A stretch of 35,722 bases of DNA from the NCBI GenBank assembly GCA_031263025.1, contig JAISGO010000008.1:1-35722 (forward strand). The letters are read 5' to 3'. A program made the position numbers and the translations under genes. Each line of letters begins with the position of its first letter. Position 1 is the first letter of the stretch. Source of the stretch: Coriobacteriales bacterium (GTDB lineage: Bacteria > Actinomycetota > Coriobacteriia > Coriobacteriales > UBA8131). Positions 14,618 to 22,273 of this stretch are shown here, in pieces. A model generated the notes under the pieces. It searched no databases. It was given only the letters and a program-made list of their open reading frames with translations, and was not told the origin of the DNA.

Positions 14618-14627
14618 GGTGCCTCTG

Positions 14628-15074
14628 ATGTCTTCAACGAGTAAATCCCCCTGGGTCATCCATTATGATGCTTCGAGCTGCAACGGCTGCGACATCGAGG
14701 TGCTGGCCGCGTTGACCCCGCTTTATGACGTCGAGCGTTTCGGGATCGTCAATACCGGCAATCCCAAACACGCCGATATCTTCCTGGTCACCGGCTCGGT
14801 CAATGACCGCTGCCGTCCGGTCATCCAGCAGATCTATGATCAGATGCTCGAGCCCAAAGTAGTGGTGGCAGTGGGGGCTTGTGCCTGTACCGGTGGAGTC
14901 TTCCGTGATTGCTACAACATCGAGGGAGGCGCTGACAGCGCGATCCCGGTCGACGTCTATGCACCCGGCTGCGCGGTGCGCCCTGAGACCATCATCGACG
15001 CCGTGGTACAGGGTTTGGGCATACTCGAACAGAAACGGGCCGCCCTCAAGGCCGCCAAGAAAGCGAAGCGATGA
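14628..15074 (+). CDS. echC: Ech hydrogenase small subunit (NuoB-like)
   Basis: A 148-aa NiFe-hydrogenase small subunit of the short, complex I-like type. It binds the proximal [4Fe-4S] cluster: CNGC (Cys18, Cys21), GACACTGG (Cys85, Cys87) and PGCAVRPE (Cys115). It has no signal peptide. I chose the ATG at 14628, which has GAGGT 7 nt upstream, over the GTG at 14619, which itself overlaps that site. It lies 10 nt after echB, and its stop overlaps echD by 4 nt (ATGA). It passes electrons between EchF and the NiFe site in EchE on the cytoplasmic side. Confidence 0.94.
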   Translation: MSSTSKSPWVIHYDASSCNGCDIEVLAALTPLYDVERFGIVNTGNPKHADIFLVTGSVNDRCRPVIQQIYDQMLEPKVVVAVGACACTGGVFRDCYNIEGGADSAIPVDVYAPGCAVRPETIIDAVVQGLGILEQKRAALKAAKKAKR

Positions 15075-15628
15075 TGTCAGAGACTGATACCAAGAAAGCC
15101 TCGGCCAAACCCGCCGCGCCGGCGGCAGAGCCCTTTCAGCATCCGGCCCGCGCCCAGCAGCCGGAGCATTTTCGCGCCTCTGCCCCCGACCAACTCATCG
15201 GCGAAGCCAAGCGCTATCAGGAGGCCGGTTGGCGTTTCGTCAATATCTGTGGCTCGACCACGATCGATGGCATCGAGCTGCTCTATTCTTTCGGCCGCAT
15301 GGAAGAGCTGGAGAATCTGACCATGATCGTCCAGGTCGGCGATACGGTGCCTTCGATCTCACCGGTCTTCGAGAATGCCTTCTTCTTCGAAAACGAGACC
15401 CAGGATCTCTACGGCATCCATTTCGAGGGCCTGATCCTGGATTATAAGCAGAAATTCTACGGTCCGGTCGAGGCGCATCCGATGGCGCATAATATCCAAG
15501 TCATCGAGCGCAAACAGAAGGCCGCCGCGGCTGCGGCCAAAGCGTCGCCCGAACAAACCGGGAGCGCCAGCGCTGCGGGGACGGACCCGAGTGGCACAGC
15601 AAGCCAGCAGAAGGGCGGTGAGGCATAA
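15071..15628 (+). CDS. echD: Ech hydrogenase subunit D (NuoC-like) with low-complexity tails
   Basis: A 185-aa protein. The central part (about residues 40-145) is NuoC-like: AGWRFVNICGSTTIDGIELLYSF, then FFFENETQDLYGIHFEG, the family's most conserved stretch. The first 35 residues (Ala/Pro/Gln-rich) and last 40 residues (Ala/Lys then Ser/Gly/Gln-rich) are low complexity and not typical of EchD. It links the small and large subunits in the peripheral arm. The start is ATGATG at 15071, overlapping the echC stop; either ATG could serve. The stop overlaps the echE start (TAATG). Confidence 0.88.
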   Translation: MMSETDTKKASAKPAAPAAEPFQHPARAQQPEHFRASAPDQLIGEAKRYQEAGWRFVNICGSTTIDGIELLYSFGRMEELENLTMIVQVGDTVPSISPVFENAFFFENETQDLYGIHFEGLILDYKQKFYGPVEAHPMAHNIQVIERKQKAAAAAAKASPEQTGSASAAGTDPSGTASQQKGGEA

Positions 15629-16716
15629 TGGCTGATCGTACGGTCATTCCTTTCGGGCCGCAGCACCCGGTGCTGCCGGAGCCGATCCACCTTGACCTCT
15701 ACGTCGAGGACGAGAAAGTGGTCGAGGCAGTACCCCAGCTCGGTTTCGTCCATCGTGGCCTGGAGAAGCTGGTGGAAAAGCGCGACTTCCAACAATATGT
15801 CTATGTCTGTGAGCGTATCTGTGGAATCTGCTCTTTCGGCCATAGTTTGGGTTATTGCCAGACGGTGGAGCTGTTGATGGGCCTGGAAGTGCCGCCACGG
15901 GCGGAATTTCTACGGGTGATCTGGCACGAGCTCTCGCGGATGCATTCACATATGCTCTGGATGGGGCTTCTGGCCGATGCTTTCGGTTATGAGAACCTTT
16001 TCATGCAGACCTGGCGCCTGCGTGAGCGGGTGCTCGATATCTTCGAGCAGACCACCGGCGGCCGGGTAATCCTCTCGGCCACCTGTGTGGGCGGGGTTAA
16101 CCAAGATATCTCCAACGAGGATCTGCGTGGCATCTGCGACGTCCTCGACCGCATGCGGAGTGAGTTCCAGACCCTGATCAACACTTTCTTGAAAGACCAG
16201 TCGGTGAAAAGCCGTCTGGTCGGGGTCGGGTATATCTCCAAACAAGAGGCACATGACTTCGCCATGGTCGGGCCTTTCGCAAGGGCCTGTGGTATCGCCG
16301 AGGACGTGCGCTGCTATGGCTATGACGCTTATGGGGCCTTGGCGGATTTCCAACCGATCGTTTCCGACCAAGGTGATGGTTGGGCCCGCTGCATGGTGCG
16401 CGCCGAAGAAGTGCTCCAAGCCATCGATATCATCAAGGAGCTGGTCGAGAAGATCCCGGACGGGCCGATCTCGATGAAGGTAAAGGGGCGTCCGGCTGAG
16501 GGAGCTCAGGCGACCAGTCGCTTGGAACAGCCACGCGGGGAATGCTTCTACTACGCCCGTGGCAACGGGACCAAGTTCTTGGAGCGTTTTCGCATCCGCA
16601 CGCCCACTTCGCAGAGCATCGCCGGCATGGTGCACACCCTGCAGGGCTGCGACTTAGCCGACGTCGCCCTTAACGTCTTGACTATCGATCCTTGTATTAG
16701 CTGTACAGAGAGGTGA
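15628..16716 (+). CDS. echE: Ech [NiFe] hydrogenase large subunit (NuoD-like)
   Basis: A 362-aa catalytic subunit. Both nickel-binding pairs are intact: RICGIC (Cys65, Cys68, with His72 beyond) and, at the extreme C-terminus, DPCISCTER (Cys356, Cys359). This distinguishes it from complex I NuoD, which lacks them, and marks a true group 4 hydrogenase. The rest is NuoD-like: PQHPVLPEP, LGFVHRGLEKL, and HSHMLWMGLLADAFGYE. The protein ends directly after the arginine where other NiFe large subunits are cut, so no maturation protease step is needed. It reduces protons to H2 or oxidises H2 with ferredoxin electrons. TAATG overlap with echD. Confidence 0.96.
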   Translation: MADRTVIPFGPQHPVLPEPIHLDLYVEDEKVVEAVPQLGFVHRGLEKLVEKRDFQQYVYVCERICGICSFGHSLGYCQTVELLMGLEVPPRAEFLRVIWHELSRMHSHMLWMGLLADAFGYENLFMQTWRLRERVLDIFEQTTGGRVILSATCVGGVNQDISNEDLRGICDVLDRMRSEFQTLINTFLKDQSVKSRLVGVGYISKQEAHDFAMVGPFARACGIAEDVRCYGYDAYGALADFQPIVSDQGDGWARCMVRAEEVLQAIDIIKELVEKIPDGPISMKVKGRPAEGAQATSRLEQPRGECFYYARGNGTKFLERFRIRTPTSQSIAGMVHTLQGCDLADVALNVLTIDPCISCTER

Positions 16717-16720
16717 TCCG

Positions 16721-17083
16721 ATGGGCTTTCGTTTAGGCGCCATGTCCTTGCGCAATTTGTTCACCAAGCCGGTGACCAAGATGTACCCAGAGGTGCAGCC
16801 CCAGTTCCCGCCGGCCTTGAAGGGCGAGATCGCCAATGACATCAAGCTCTGTATCTTCTGTAGCACCTGTGTGGTGAAGTGTCCGGCTGACGCATTGAAA
16901 GTCGATAAGACTGCCGGGACTTGGGCGATTGATCGCTTTGCCTGCGTCCAGTGCGGATCATGCGTGCGCGCCTGTCCCAAGAAGTGCCTTAGCATGGAGG
17001 TGCGCCTGCCTAAGCCTGCCACTCAGATGAGTGAATTGGTGATGCACCGGCCTGAGCCAGAACCCGAGGTCAAGGCAGCCTAG
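16721..17083 (+). CDS. echF: Ech hydrogenase ferredoxin-type subunit (NuoI-like)
   Basis: A 120-aa protein with two [4Fe-4S] motifs: Cys44, 47, 50, 54 and Cys75, 78, 81, 85, each followed by Pro or a Lys-rich helix. The N-terminus (MSLRNLFTKPVTKMYP) is the usual EchF/NuoI membrane-proximal segment. It accepts electrons from soluble ferredoxin and passes them to EchC. It starts 4 nt after echE with AGAGGTGA overlapping the echE stop. The last 20 residues are acidic and Pro-rich. It is the last gene of this cluster; the sixth subunit, EchA, is 6 kb downstream. Confidence 0.95.
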   Translation: MGFRLGAMSLRNLFTKPVTKMYPEVQPQFPPALKGEIANDIKLCIFCSTCVVKCPADALKVDKTAGTWAIDRFACVQCGSCVRACPKKCLSMEVRLPKPATQMSELVMHRPEPEPEVKAA

Positions 17084-17086
17084 AGC

Positions 17087-17130
17087 GTATCAAAGGGATG
17101 TATCAAAGGGACGTTTTATTTGATACATCC
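17087..17130. repeat. Hairpin and direct repeat after echF (REP-like / terminator)
   Basis: GTATCAAAGGGA is repeated in tandem at 17087-17098 and 17100-17111. GGATGTATCAAA (17096-17107) pairs perfectly with TTTGATACATCC (17119-17130) over an 11-nt loop. It lies between the convergent echF and aldo/keto reductase genes and could end both transcripts, although the T-run is in the loop, not after the stem. The GGGACG-containing loop recalls REP-type elements. Confidence 0.75.
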
Positions 17131-17140
17131 GCTCCGTCAG

Positions 17141-18304
17141 CTAGAAGTGCCTGCGGATTAATTTCAGAACGGGGCCCAAAGGCCAATGTTCCATCCTCTG
17201 GCGTACTTTTTCCAACTCGCCGGGAATATCGATTCCCTGGGGGCATTTTCCCCGGCAGATGCCACAGCGGCGGCAGGCGGTGGCGCCGCGTGTGGGAAAG
17301 TCTTGGTCGGCTCCGGTCGAGGTGATGTACATGTGCATACCTTGGTAGAAGCTCATGCTCTGGCGGGCGTTGTAGGCGGCGAAACAAGCCGGAATGTTGA
17401 CCCCGTGCGGGCAGGGCATACAGTAGTTGCAACCGGTGCAGGGGATGCGTCGATCATCGCGTAGGGCAAGCTTTGCGCTTTCGAAAGCGGCTAGTTCTTT
17501 CGGCGTCAGAGCGCCCGCTTCGGCCGCGTCGGCCACGGCCAGGTTGTCCACGAGTTGTTGCATGGCGTTCATGCCGGAGAGCGCCAAGGTGGCTTGTGAG
17601 TGGTTCAAGACCCAGGCGAGCGCCCATTGGGCGGGTGTCCAGTGACGTTCGAGTACGGCAAAAGCCTGCTCGGCCGCTGGAGGCAGGTTCTTGGCCAGAC
17701 GCCCGCCCAGCAGCGGCTCCATGATCACTACGGGTAGGCCCAAGGCGCTGGCGCGTTCTAATCCGGCATTGCCGGCCTGGAAGCCCTCTCCGAGGTAATT
17801 GTATTGGATCTGGCAGAAGTCCCAGTCAAATGCTTCAAGTAATTTGAAGAACTCACTCTGGGCGCCATGGAAAGAGAAGCCCAGCTGGCACAGGCTACCA
17901 TCGGCTTGATGTTGCTCTATCCATGACTTGATGCCGAGGTCAAGGAGACGCTGCCATTGGCCTTGGCTGGAGAGGTTATGGATCAGGTAGTAGTCGATGT
18001 GGTCGGTCTGTAGGCGCACCAGCTCTTCGGAAAAGATCCGCTCGACATCGGCTATTGACTTGCACCGCTTGTGCGGGAGTTTGGCGGCAATCTTGACTTG
18101 GTCGCGTAGACCGTGTTTGGCAAGTACTTTGCCCAAGCGCGCTTCGCTCGGGCCATAGGCGAAAGCAGTGTCGAAGTAATTGACCCCGGCTGAGATGGCA
18201 GCGCAAATCAGGGCGTCAGTGGCACTGTCGGAAAGGGGAAAACGCATACAGCCAAATCCCAAAGTGCTGAGCTTGTTGCCGTATCTGTCCTCGCGGTAGT
18301 GCAT
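17141..18304 (-). CDS. Aldo/keto reductase with C-terminal 2x[4Fe-4S] ferredoxin domain
   Basis: A 387-aa protein. Residues 1-270 form an aldo/keto reductase barrel: YGNKLSTLGFGCMRFP at the start, then NYFDTAFAYGPSE with the catalytic Asp and Tyr, KLPHK with the catalytic Lys, and HIDYYLIHNL. The C-terminal 100 residues add a ferredoxin-like domain with CTGCNYCMPCPHGVNIP and ACRRCGICRGKCPQGIDIP. This fusion family is common in anaerobes; its substrates are mostly unknown, and electrons may come from ferredoxin rather than NADPH. I placed the start at the ATG at 18302-18304 because family members begin M-x-Y-R; the frame is open for 88 codons upstream but that part overlaps the divergent GNAT promoter. 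It is the only gene on its transcript. Confidence 0.88.
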   Translation of the reverse strand: MHYREDRYGNKLSTLGFGCMRFPLSDSATDALICAAISAGVNYFDTAFAYGPSEARLGKVLAKHGLRDQVKIAAKLPHKRCKSIADVERIFSEELVRLQTDHIDYYLIHNLSSQGQWQRLLDLGIKSWIEQHQADGSLCQLGFSFHGAQSEFFKLLEAFDWDFCQIQYNYLGEGFQAGNAGLERASALGLPVVIMEPLLGGRLAKNLPPAAEQAFAVLERHWTPAQWALAWVLNHSQATLALSGMNAMQQLVDNLAVADAAEAGALTPKELAAFESAKLALRDDRRIPCTGCNYCMPCPHGVNIPACFAAYNARQSMSFYQGMHMYITSTGADQDFPTRGATACRRCGICRGKCPQGIDIPGELEKVRQRMEHWPLGPVLKLIRRHF

Positions 18305-18371
18305 AGGGTCATGGTAGTGCTTTTCGCGACGCAATTCCAAAGGAGCGGCCAGCTGGGCCCGATCTGATTGC

Positions 18372-18400
18372 CTTTGAGTGGTGTTGACAACCGTTATAAT
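18372..18400 (+). promoter_or_regulatory. Promoter for the GNAT gene
   Basis: A perfect TATAAT lies at 18395-18400. A TTTGAG box at 18373-18378 is 16 nt upstream. A TTGACA at 18384-18389 is only 5 nt away from the -10, so it cannot be its -35. Confidence 0.5.
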
Positions 18401-18427
18401 GGAAGCTGACCAGCCGAAAGGAAAGCC

Positions 18428-18997
18428 ATGCCCCTGCTCACGTATCAACCTGTTTACAGCGAAGATCAGATTGCGGCGATGGCCGCCCTTGGCCGTGAGA
18501 TCTGGCTCGATTACTGGCCGGAGCGGATCGGCCAGGCGCAGACCGAGTACATGCTCGAGACCATGCATTCGGCAGAGGCGATTGCCGCGTCAATCAAGGA
18601 ACAAGGCTATCGTTGGGTCTTCGCCAGAGACGAGGCCGGCCAGGTGGTCGGCTACAGCTCGGCCGCGCCGGAGAGCGTCGAGGCCGCCAGCTATGACCCG
18701 ACCATCCACGGCGACGCCATCAACGCCTTCGCCGCCCATCGCCTCTTCATCTCCAAGATCTACCTTAAGGCGGGAGAGCGCGGTAAGCACTATTGCAGCG
18801 CAATCATTGATTACTGGGCTGACTGGGCCCGCCAGCTCGGCCTTGAAGCCCTCTATCTGACCGTCAACAAATATAACGAGCTTGGCGTGCGTGCCTATAA
18901 GCACCTTGGTTTTCGGACTATCGAGGAGCGCCAATCCGACATCGGCAACGGCTATTTCATGGACGACTTCGTAATGGCGAAAAAACTTGCTATTTGA
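18428..18997 (+). CDS. GNAT-family N-acetyltransferase
   Basis: A 189-aa acetyltransferase. The acetyl-CoA fold is seen in RWVFARDEAGQVVGYSSA (beta strands 2-3), HRLFISKIYLKAGERGKHY (motif A region with the pyrophosphate loop in the variant form KAGERGKHYCSAII), and the C-terminal LYLTVNKYNELGVRAYKHLGFRTIEER, the classic N-x-x-A-x-x-x-Y-x-x-x-GF ending. The acceptor is unknown. GAAAGGAAAG lies 5 nt before the ATG. It is transcribed divergently from the aldo/keto reductase and followed by long structured non-coding DNA. Confidence 0.88.
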   Translation: MPLLTYQPVYSEDQIAAMAALGREIWLDYWPERIGQAQTEYMLETMHSAEAIAASIKEQGYRWVFARDEAGQVVGYSSAAPESVEAASYDPTIHGDAINAFAAHRLFISKIYLKAGERGKHYCSAIIDYWADWARQLGLEALYLTVNKYNELGVRAYKHLGFRTIEERQSDIGNGYFMDDFVMAKKLAI

Positions 18998-19011
18998 CGC
19001 ATTTGAAGCTC

Positions 19012-19054
19012 GCGGCAGCCCTTGTTACCGATCAGGGTAACGGCGGTCTGCCGC
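19012..19054 (+). other. Nested two-stem hairpin after the GNAT gene (possible terminator or RNA element)
   Basis: GCGGCAG (19012-19018) pairs with CTGCCGC (19048-19054). Inside it GTTACC (19024-19029) pairs with GGTAAC (19036-19041) around a 6-nt loop. A run of seven T lies about 27 nt downstream, too far for a standard terminator. Confidence 0.5.
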
Positions 19055-19174
19055 TCGCTCCAACTGCATTCAAATATCAAGTTTTTTTGGATCGCAAGTG
19101 GCATTTAGGCCATTTCGGCTCGCCGCCAGTCCTCATTTACCTTAGTAAACTTCGGCCTGTCGTCAAGCCGGGGA

Positions 19175-19291
19175 AAAACCGGAAAGGCAGGGGTCGCCTG
19201 CTCAGACAGGCTTCGGCGCAAAAGCATTACCTTTATCCAGGCTTCCTGCGCGCCTGCAGAACTCGCATTCGACCCCTGCCTTTCCGGTTTT
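19175..19291. repeat. Long inverted repeat, 22-bp perfect arms
   Basis: The 22-bp arm at 19175-19196 (AAAACCGGAAAGGCAGGGGT and two more bases) is perfectly inverted at 19270-19291, separated by 73 nt that contain smaller stems (CCTG...CAGG). It fills the middle of a gene-free gap (18998-19348). Open frames across it have no coding look and no ribosome site. It may be a small non-autonomous element or a structured RNA. Confidence 0.8.
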
Positions 19292-19348
19292 CCTTGCTGA
19301 CAGCTCACTCCCCGTTTTTTTGTAAACAGCTCTACCAAAAGACAGCAG

Positions 19349-20242
19349 CTAGGCTTGGCGGCGGTCTGGCCCCCAAAAGACCAAGGCGATCATGCCCGGG
19401 CCGACGTGGGAGCCGATCACGGTGCCGATGTCGCAGTTGATCAGCTCGGCGCCGGCGCCAGCCAGGGCGGCCGTGGCCTCGCGCAGAGCGGCCTGCTCTT
19501 CAGGCACGTCGGCGGCACAGACCAAGGTGGTGTTATCTGGGTTGCCTGCCACGTCATGTAACTCACGGTAACGCGCTAAGACCTGTTTGATCGCTTTCTT
19601 GCGCCCCCGGGTCAGGCTCTCCAAGGTCAGACCGCCTTTGAGGTCATAGGAGAGCAGGGGCTTCATGTCGAGCTTCGCCCCCAGGTAGGCTGCCGCCGCC
19701 GGGATCCGTCCGCCCAGTTTGAGCCAATGCAGGTCGTCCACGGTGAAATAACCATGCACCCGGTAGCGGGCTTCCTCTGCCCAGGCGCAGAGCTCATCGA
19801 TAGGGAGGCCGCGCGCAGCCTGACGGGCCGCCTCGAGTACGAGCAGCCCTTCGGCGCAACTCGGTAGGTAGGTATCGATCACCCGCAGGTCGAAGTCGGG
19901 ATGCTTCTCTTTCAGCTGCCTCTGTACCAGACAGGCTGCTTGATAGGTACCAGAAAGGGCGGCGCAGAAGGTGAGCATCAGGGTAGGCCGTCCTGTCCGA
20001 TAGGCGCTCTCGAAGACCTCCTCGAGCTGCCCGGGGCTGACCTGGGTGGTGGTCGGCGTGGCACCTGCCCGCATCCGCTCATAGAAGTCGTGATGCGAAA
20101 GCGAACAGCCGAGGTCGTCGACGTAGTTGTGCCCCTCCAGGGTATAGGTGAAATTGACCAGCTGGACGTCCAGGGTCTGGACGAGTTTGGCCGGTAGGTC
20201 ACAGCAGGAATCGAAGATCAAGTTGACTTTACGTTCTGTCAT
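19349..20242 (-). CDS. DegV-family fatty-acid-binding protein (FakB-like)
   Basis: A 297-aa DegV protein. It has the N-terminal LIFDSCCDLPA strand-loop, the TTTQVSPGQLEEVFESA segment (the usual T(S/T)(Q)PS fatty-acid carboxylate site in variant form), LMLTFCAALSGTYQAA, the VIDTYLPSCAEGLLVLEAA block, and a C-terminal IGTVIGSHVGPGMIALVFWG block typical of the family. FakB proteins present fatty acids to the kinase FakA, which makes acyl-phosphate for phospholipid synthesis; no FakA gene is in the window. A strong GGGGGG run lies upstream of the ATG at 20240-20242. Monocistronic. Confidence 0.93.
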   Translation of the reverse strand: MTERKVNLIFDSCCDLPAKLVQTLDVQLVNFTYTLEGHNYVDDLGCSLSHHDFYERMRAGATPTTTQVSPGQLEEVFESAYRTGRPTLMLTFCAALSGTYQAACLVQRQLKEKHPDFDLRVIDTYLPSCAEGLLVLEAARQAARGLPIDELCAWAEEARYRVHGYFTVDDLHWLKLGGRIPAAAAYLGAKLDMKPLLSYDLKGGLTLESLTRGRKKAIKQVLARYRELHDVAGNPDNTTLVCAADVPEEQAALREATAALAGAGAELINCDIGTVIGSHVGPGMIALVFWGPDRRQA

Positions 20243-20389
20243 AACATCCCCCCCATATTCGATACACCCCTATTATATCGGGTAAGCCATCTACGGCGTT
20301 TTCCGTGTTGCCTGTGTCCCGCTTCGCCGCAGCGCACAATTCATTTTGAGCGAGAGTGCGAACTTTGATGATTCTAGAGTAGAGAATAT

Positions 20390-20800
20390 ATGATATTATT
20401 AATACTTATGAAATCAGGTAAACACGAACTAATAATTCACATAAACATAAACCCATATCCCCAGCAGCATGAGATACATGCAGCGGCTATGCTGGCTGAA
20501 TATTTTGACTGTGACGTGCAATTTATCCAGCGTAAAATCAACGCCAAAACGCTAGATTTGCTGATAAAGGGAATACGATGGGAAATCAAAAGCCCAAAAG
20601 GCAATGCCAAGAATACGATTGATAATAACCTGCGCAAAGCCAATAGACAGTCTCAATATGTCGTTATTGATTTAAGCAGAACCAAGATGCGCGCCTACCA
20701 AGCTAAAGCGAGGATAAACGCTTTCTTGCGAGAAGGATCTACGAAATTCAAACGCATCTTGCTGATAAATAAATCCGGCAAAGTGCTTGAAATCCTCTAA
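20390..20800 (+). CDS. Orphan CdiA_C-type PD-(D/E)XK-like protein (AT-rich, probably acquired)
   Basis: A 136-aa protein. The core resembles the C-terminal nuclease domain of CdiA contact-dependent toxins. Asp56 (KTLDLLI), then Glu65 and Lys67 (RWEIKSPKG) form a D...ExK active site. An NTIDNNLRKANRQSQYVVIDL helix-strand with Asp94 follows, and the end is RILLINKSGKVLEI. No secretion or large CdiA part is attached, so it is a stand-alone domain. The region is much richer in A and T than its neighbours, which suggests transfer. No ribosome site is visible; an in-frame ATG at 20408 is equally possible and sits 8 nt after a TATTAT hexamer. No immunity gene is recognised next to it, but a hairpin follows immediately. 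Function unknown. Confidence 0.68.
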   Translation: MILLILMKSGKHELIIHININPYPQQHEIHAAAMLAEYFDCDVQFIQRKINAKTLDLLIKGIRWEIKSPKGNAKNTIDNNLRKANRQSQYVVIDLSRTKMRAYQAKARINAFLREGSTKFKRILLINKSGKVLEIL

Positions 20801-20823
20801 TTTGTGGTATCATAAATGTTAAT

Positions 20824-20863
20824 GAAAGCGGGCGCGATGCTGTACTGTATCAGACCCGCTTTC
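20824..20863 (+). other. Hairpin downstream of the CdiA_C-like gene
   Basis: GAAAGCGGG (20824-20832) pairs with CCCGCTTTC (20855-20863) across a 22-nt loop containing GTAC. It begins 23 nt after the stop codon. Only a short T-poor tail (CTTAT) follows, so it is a weak terminator at best; a structured RNA partner of the upstream gene is another possibility. Confidence 0.55.
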
Positions 20864-20963
20864 CTTATATCTGGGGCTATTCTGCTCCGCTCAATCGCAC
20901 CTGTAATTCAACTGTCCTTTACGCACGTCCACCTCGGTGGGACAGCGCTAGGGCGCTTCGCGT

Positions 20964-20969
20964 TACAAT
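20964..20969 (+). promoter_or_regulatory. -10 element for a probable leaderless transcript (Fsr-like MFS gene)
   Basis: TACAAT ends exactly 6 nt before the ATG at 20976 and no Shine-Dalgarno sequence is present, the same layout as at 4195 and 32214. Confidence 0.6.
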
Positions 20970-20975
20970 CTGTGC

Positions 20976-22205
20976 ATGCTCTCTAAGAAACACAGTTACC
21001 TGCTCACCCTGGCCCATTTTTGCACCGACCTCAACCAAGGGGCGATTCCGGCCATGATCCCCTTCCTACTTCTGGTCAATCCCCAATATTCGATTGCCCA
21101 GACCACCCTTCTGGTCCTGGCCAACGGCGTGGTCTCCTCGGTGGTTCAGCCGATCTTCGGTTACATCGGCGACAAAGTGGAAAAGCCCTGGCTGATGGCC
21201 CTAGGCGTCTTCATGTCCGGGCTGGGCGTGTCGATGTTCGCTTTCTTCAGTAATTTCGTGGTGCTCTTCTTCAGCTGCATGTTCTGCGGCTTCGGGGTGG
21301 CCCTCTTCCATCCCGAGGGCGGACGGCTGGCCAATGTGGTGGCCGGCGCCTCCAAGGGCGAGGGCATGTCCAACTTCGGGGTCGGTGGCACCCTGGGCTT
21401 CTTCGGTGGCGCCATCCTGGTCACCGTCTTCTTCGGGGCGCTCGGCTTCGGCTTGCACGGTGCCATCGTCTTCTTGGTGTTGGCGGCAATCGCCGCTATC
21501 CTCCTGCTCAGCCAGACCAAGAACTTCCGCCGTTTGACCGAGATCGACGCCCGGCGCAAGGTGGCCAAGGGGCTGGACAAGGCACAAGACCACTGGCCGG
21601 AGTTCTGGAAGGTCAGCTTGGTCAACACCTTCCGTTGTATCATCTTCAACGCCATGCAGGTCTTCATCCCGCTGATCTGGGTGCGTATATTCCTCGTCGG
21701 CAACCCCAATGCCGAGACCATCTCCACCTTGATGCTGGCGATCGCCTCGCTGGTCGGCGCGGTCGGTACCTTCTTCGGTGGCCGCATCGCCGACCGGGTC
21801 GGTTTCAAGAAGGACATCGTGATCTGCTCGGCCCTGCTCATCTGCGGCATCGGCCTCTTCCTGATCGTGGCCAACCTCTACCTCGACACTAACCTCAAAA
21901 CCCTCCTGGTGGTGTTGGCTGGCATCATCATCAGCGTCTCCCTGCTCTTCCTGCAGACCGCTTACAGCCCGGTAATCGCGCTTTCCCAGAAACAACTGCC
22001 CAACCACGTCGGCATGGCCTCAGGTATCGCGCTCGGCGTCTCGGTCTCGCTGGGCAGCGTCTGTTCGCCAATCCTGGGTGCGGTGGGGGATAGCTTCGGG
22101 CTCCTGGCCGTCTTCGGCATCATCTTCGCCCTGACTATCTGTATCTTTCTGATGTCGCTGACTCTACGTAGCGACCGGGTCAAGTCAAAGCAAAAGAAGA
22201 GCTAA
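20976..22205 (+). CDS. MFS efflux transporter, fosmidomycin-resistance (Fsr)-like
   Basis: A 409-aa protein with about 12 hydrophobic helices. It has the Fsr-type opening LTLAHFCTDLNQGAIPAMIPFLL, MFS motif A as GYIGDKVEKPW, and the characteristic FHPEGGRLAN block in helix 4-5. The second-half motif A is GGRIADRVGFKK. Members of this group pump out fosmidomycin or other small molecules; the real substrate here is unknown. The C-terminus is Lys-rich and cytoplasmic. It lacks a ribosome site and probably uses a leaderless mRNA. REP-like palindrome copy B lies 43 nt after its stop. Confidence 0.9.
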   Translation: MLSKKHSYLLTLAHFCTDLNQGAIPAMIPFLLLVNPQYSIAQTTLLVLANGVVSSVVQPIFGYIGDKVEKPWLMALGVFMSGLGVSMFAFFSNFVVLFFSCMFCGFGVALFHPEGGRLANVVAGASKGEGMSNFGVGGTLGFFGGAILVTVFFGALGFGLHGAIVFLVLAAIAAILLLSQTKNFRRLTEIDARRKVAKGLDKAQDHWPEFWKVSLVNTFRCIIFNAMQVFIPLIWVRIFLVGNPNAETISTLMLAIASLVGAVGTFFGGRIADRVGFKKDIVICSALLICGIGLFLIVANLYLDTNLKTLLVVLAGIIISVSLLFLQTAYSPVIALSQKQLPNHVGMASGIALGVSVSLGSVCSPILGAVGDSFGLLAVFGIIFALTICIFLMSLTLRSDRVKSKQKKS

Positions 22206-22247
22206 GACCGCAGAATCGCGTCCAGACCAGCTGACTGTCGAGTTCTC

Positions 22248-22273
22248 CGGGGACACTCTATAAAGTGTCCCCG
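22248..22273. repeat. REP-like palindrome, copy B
   Basis: A 26-bp near-perfect palindrome (CGGGGACACTCTA then TAAAGTGTCCCCG) with one mismatched pair. It shares its core with copies at 4119-4152 and 22982-23007. It could also act as a terminator hairpin for the MFS gene. Confidence 0.78.

Noticed and set aside
13748-17083. Respiratory complex I fragment (nuoHBCDI)
   Set aside because: The NuoD-like subunit has both CxxC pairs for nickel, the small subunit is short, and the subunit order matches Ech hydrogenase.
18384-18400. Consensus promoter TTGACA...TATAAT before the GNAT gene
   Set aside because: The two boxes are only 5 nt apart; only the -10 is usable, with a different, weaker -35.
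18994-19440. 148-codon plus-strand frame after the GNAT gene
   Set aside because: It runs through the long inverted repeat into the antisense of degV, is Arg/Pro-rich and has no family resemblance.
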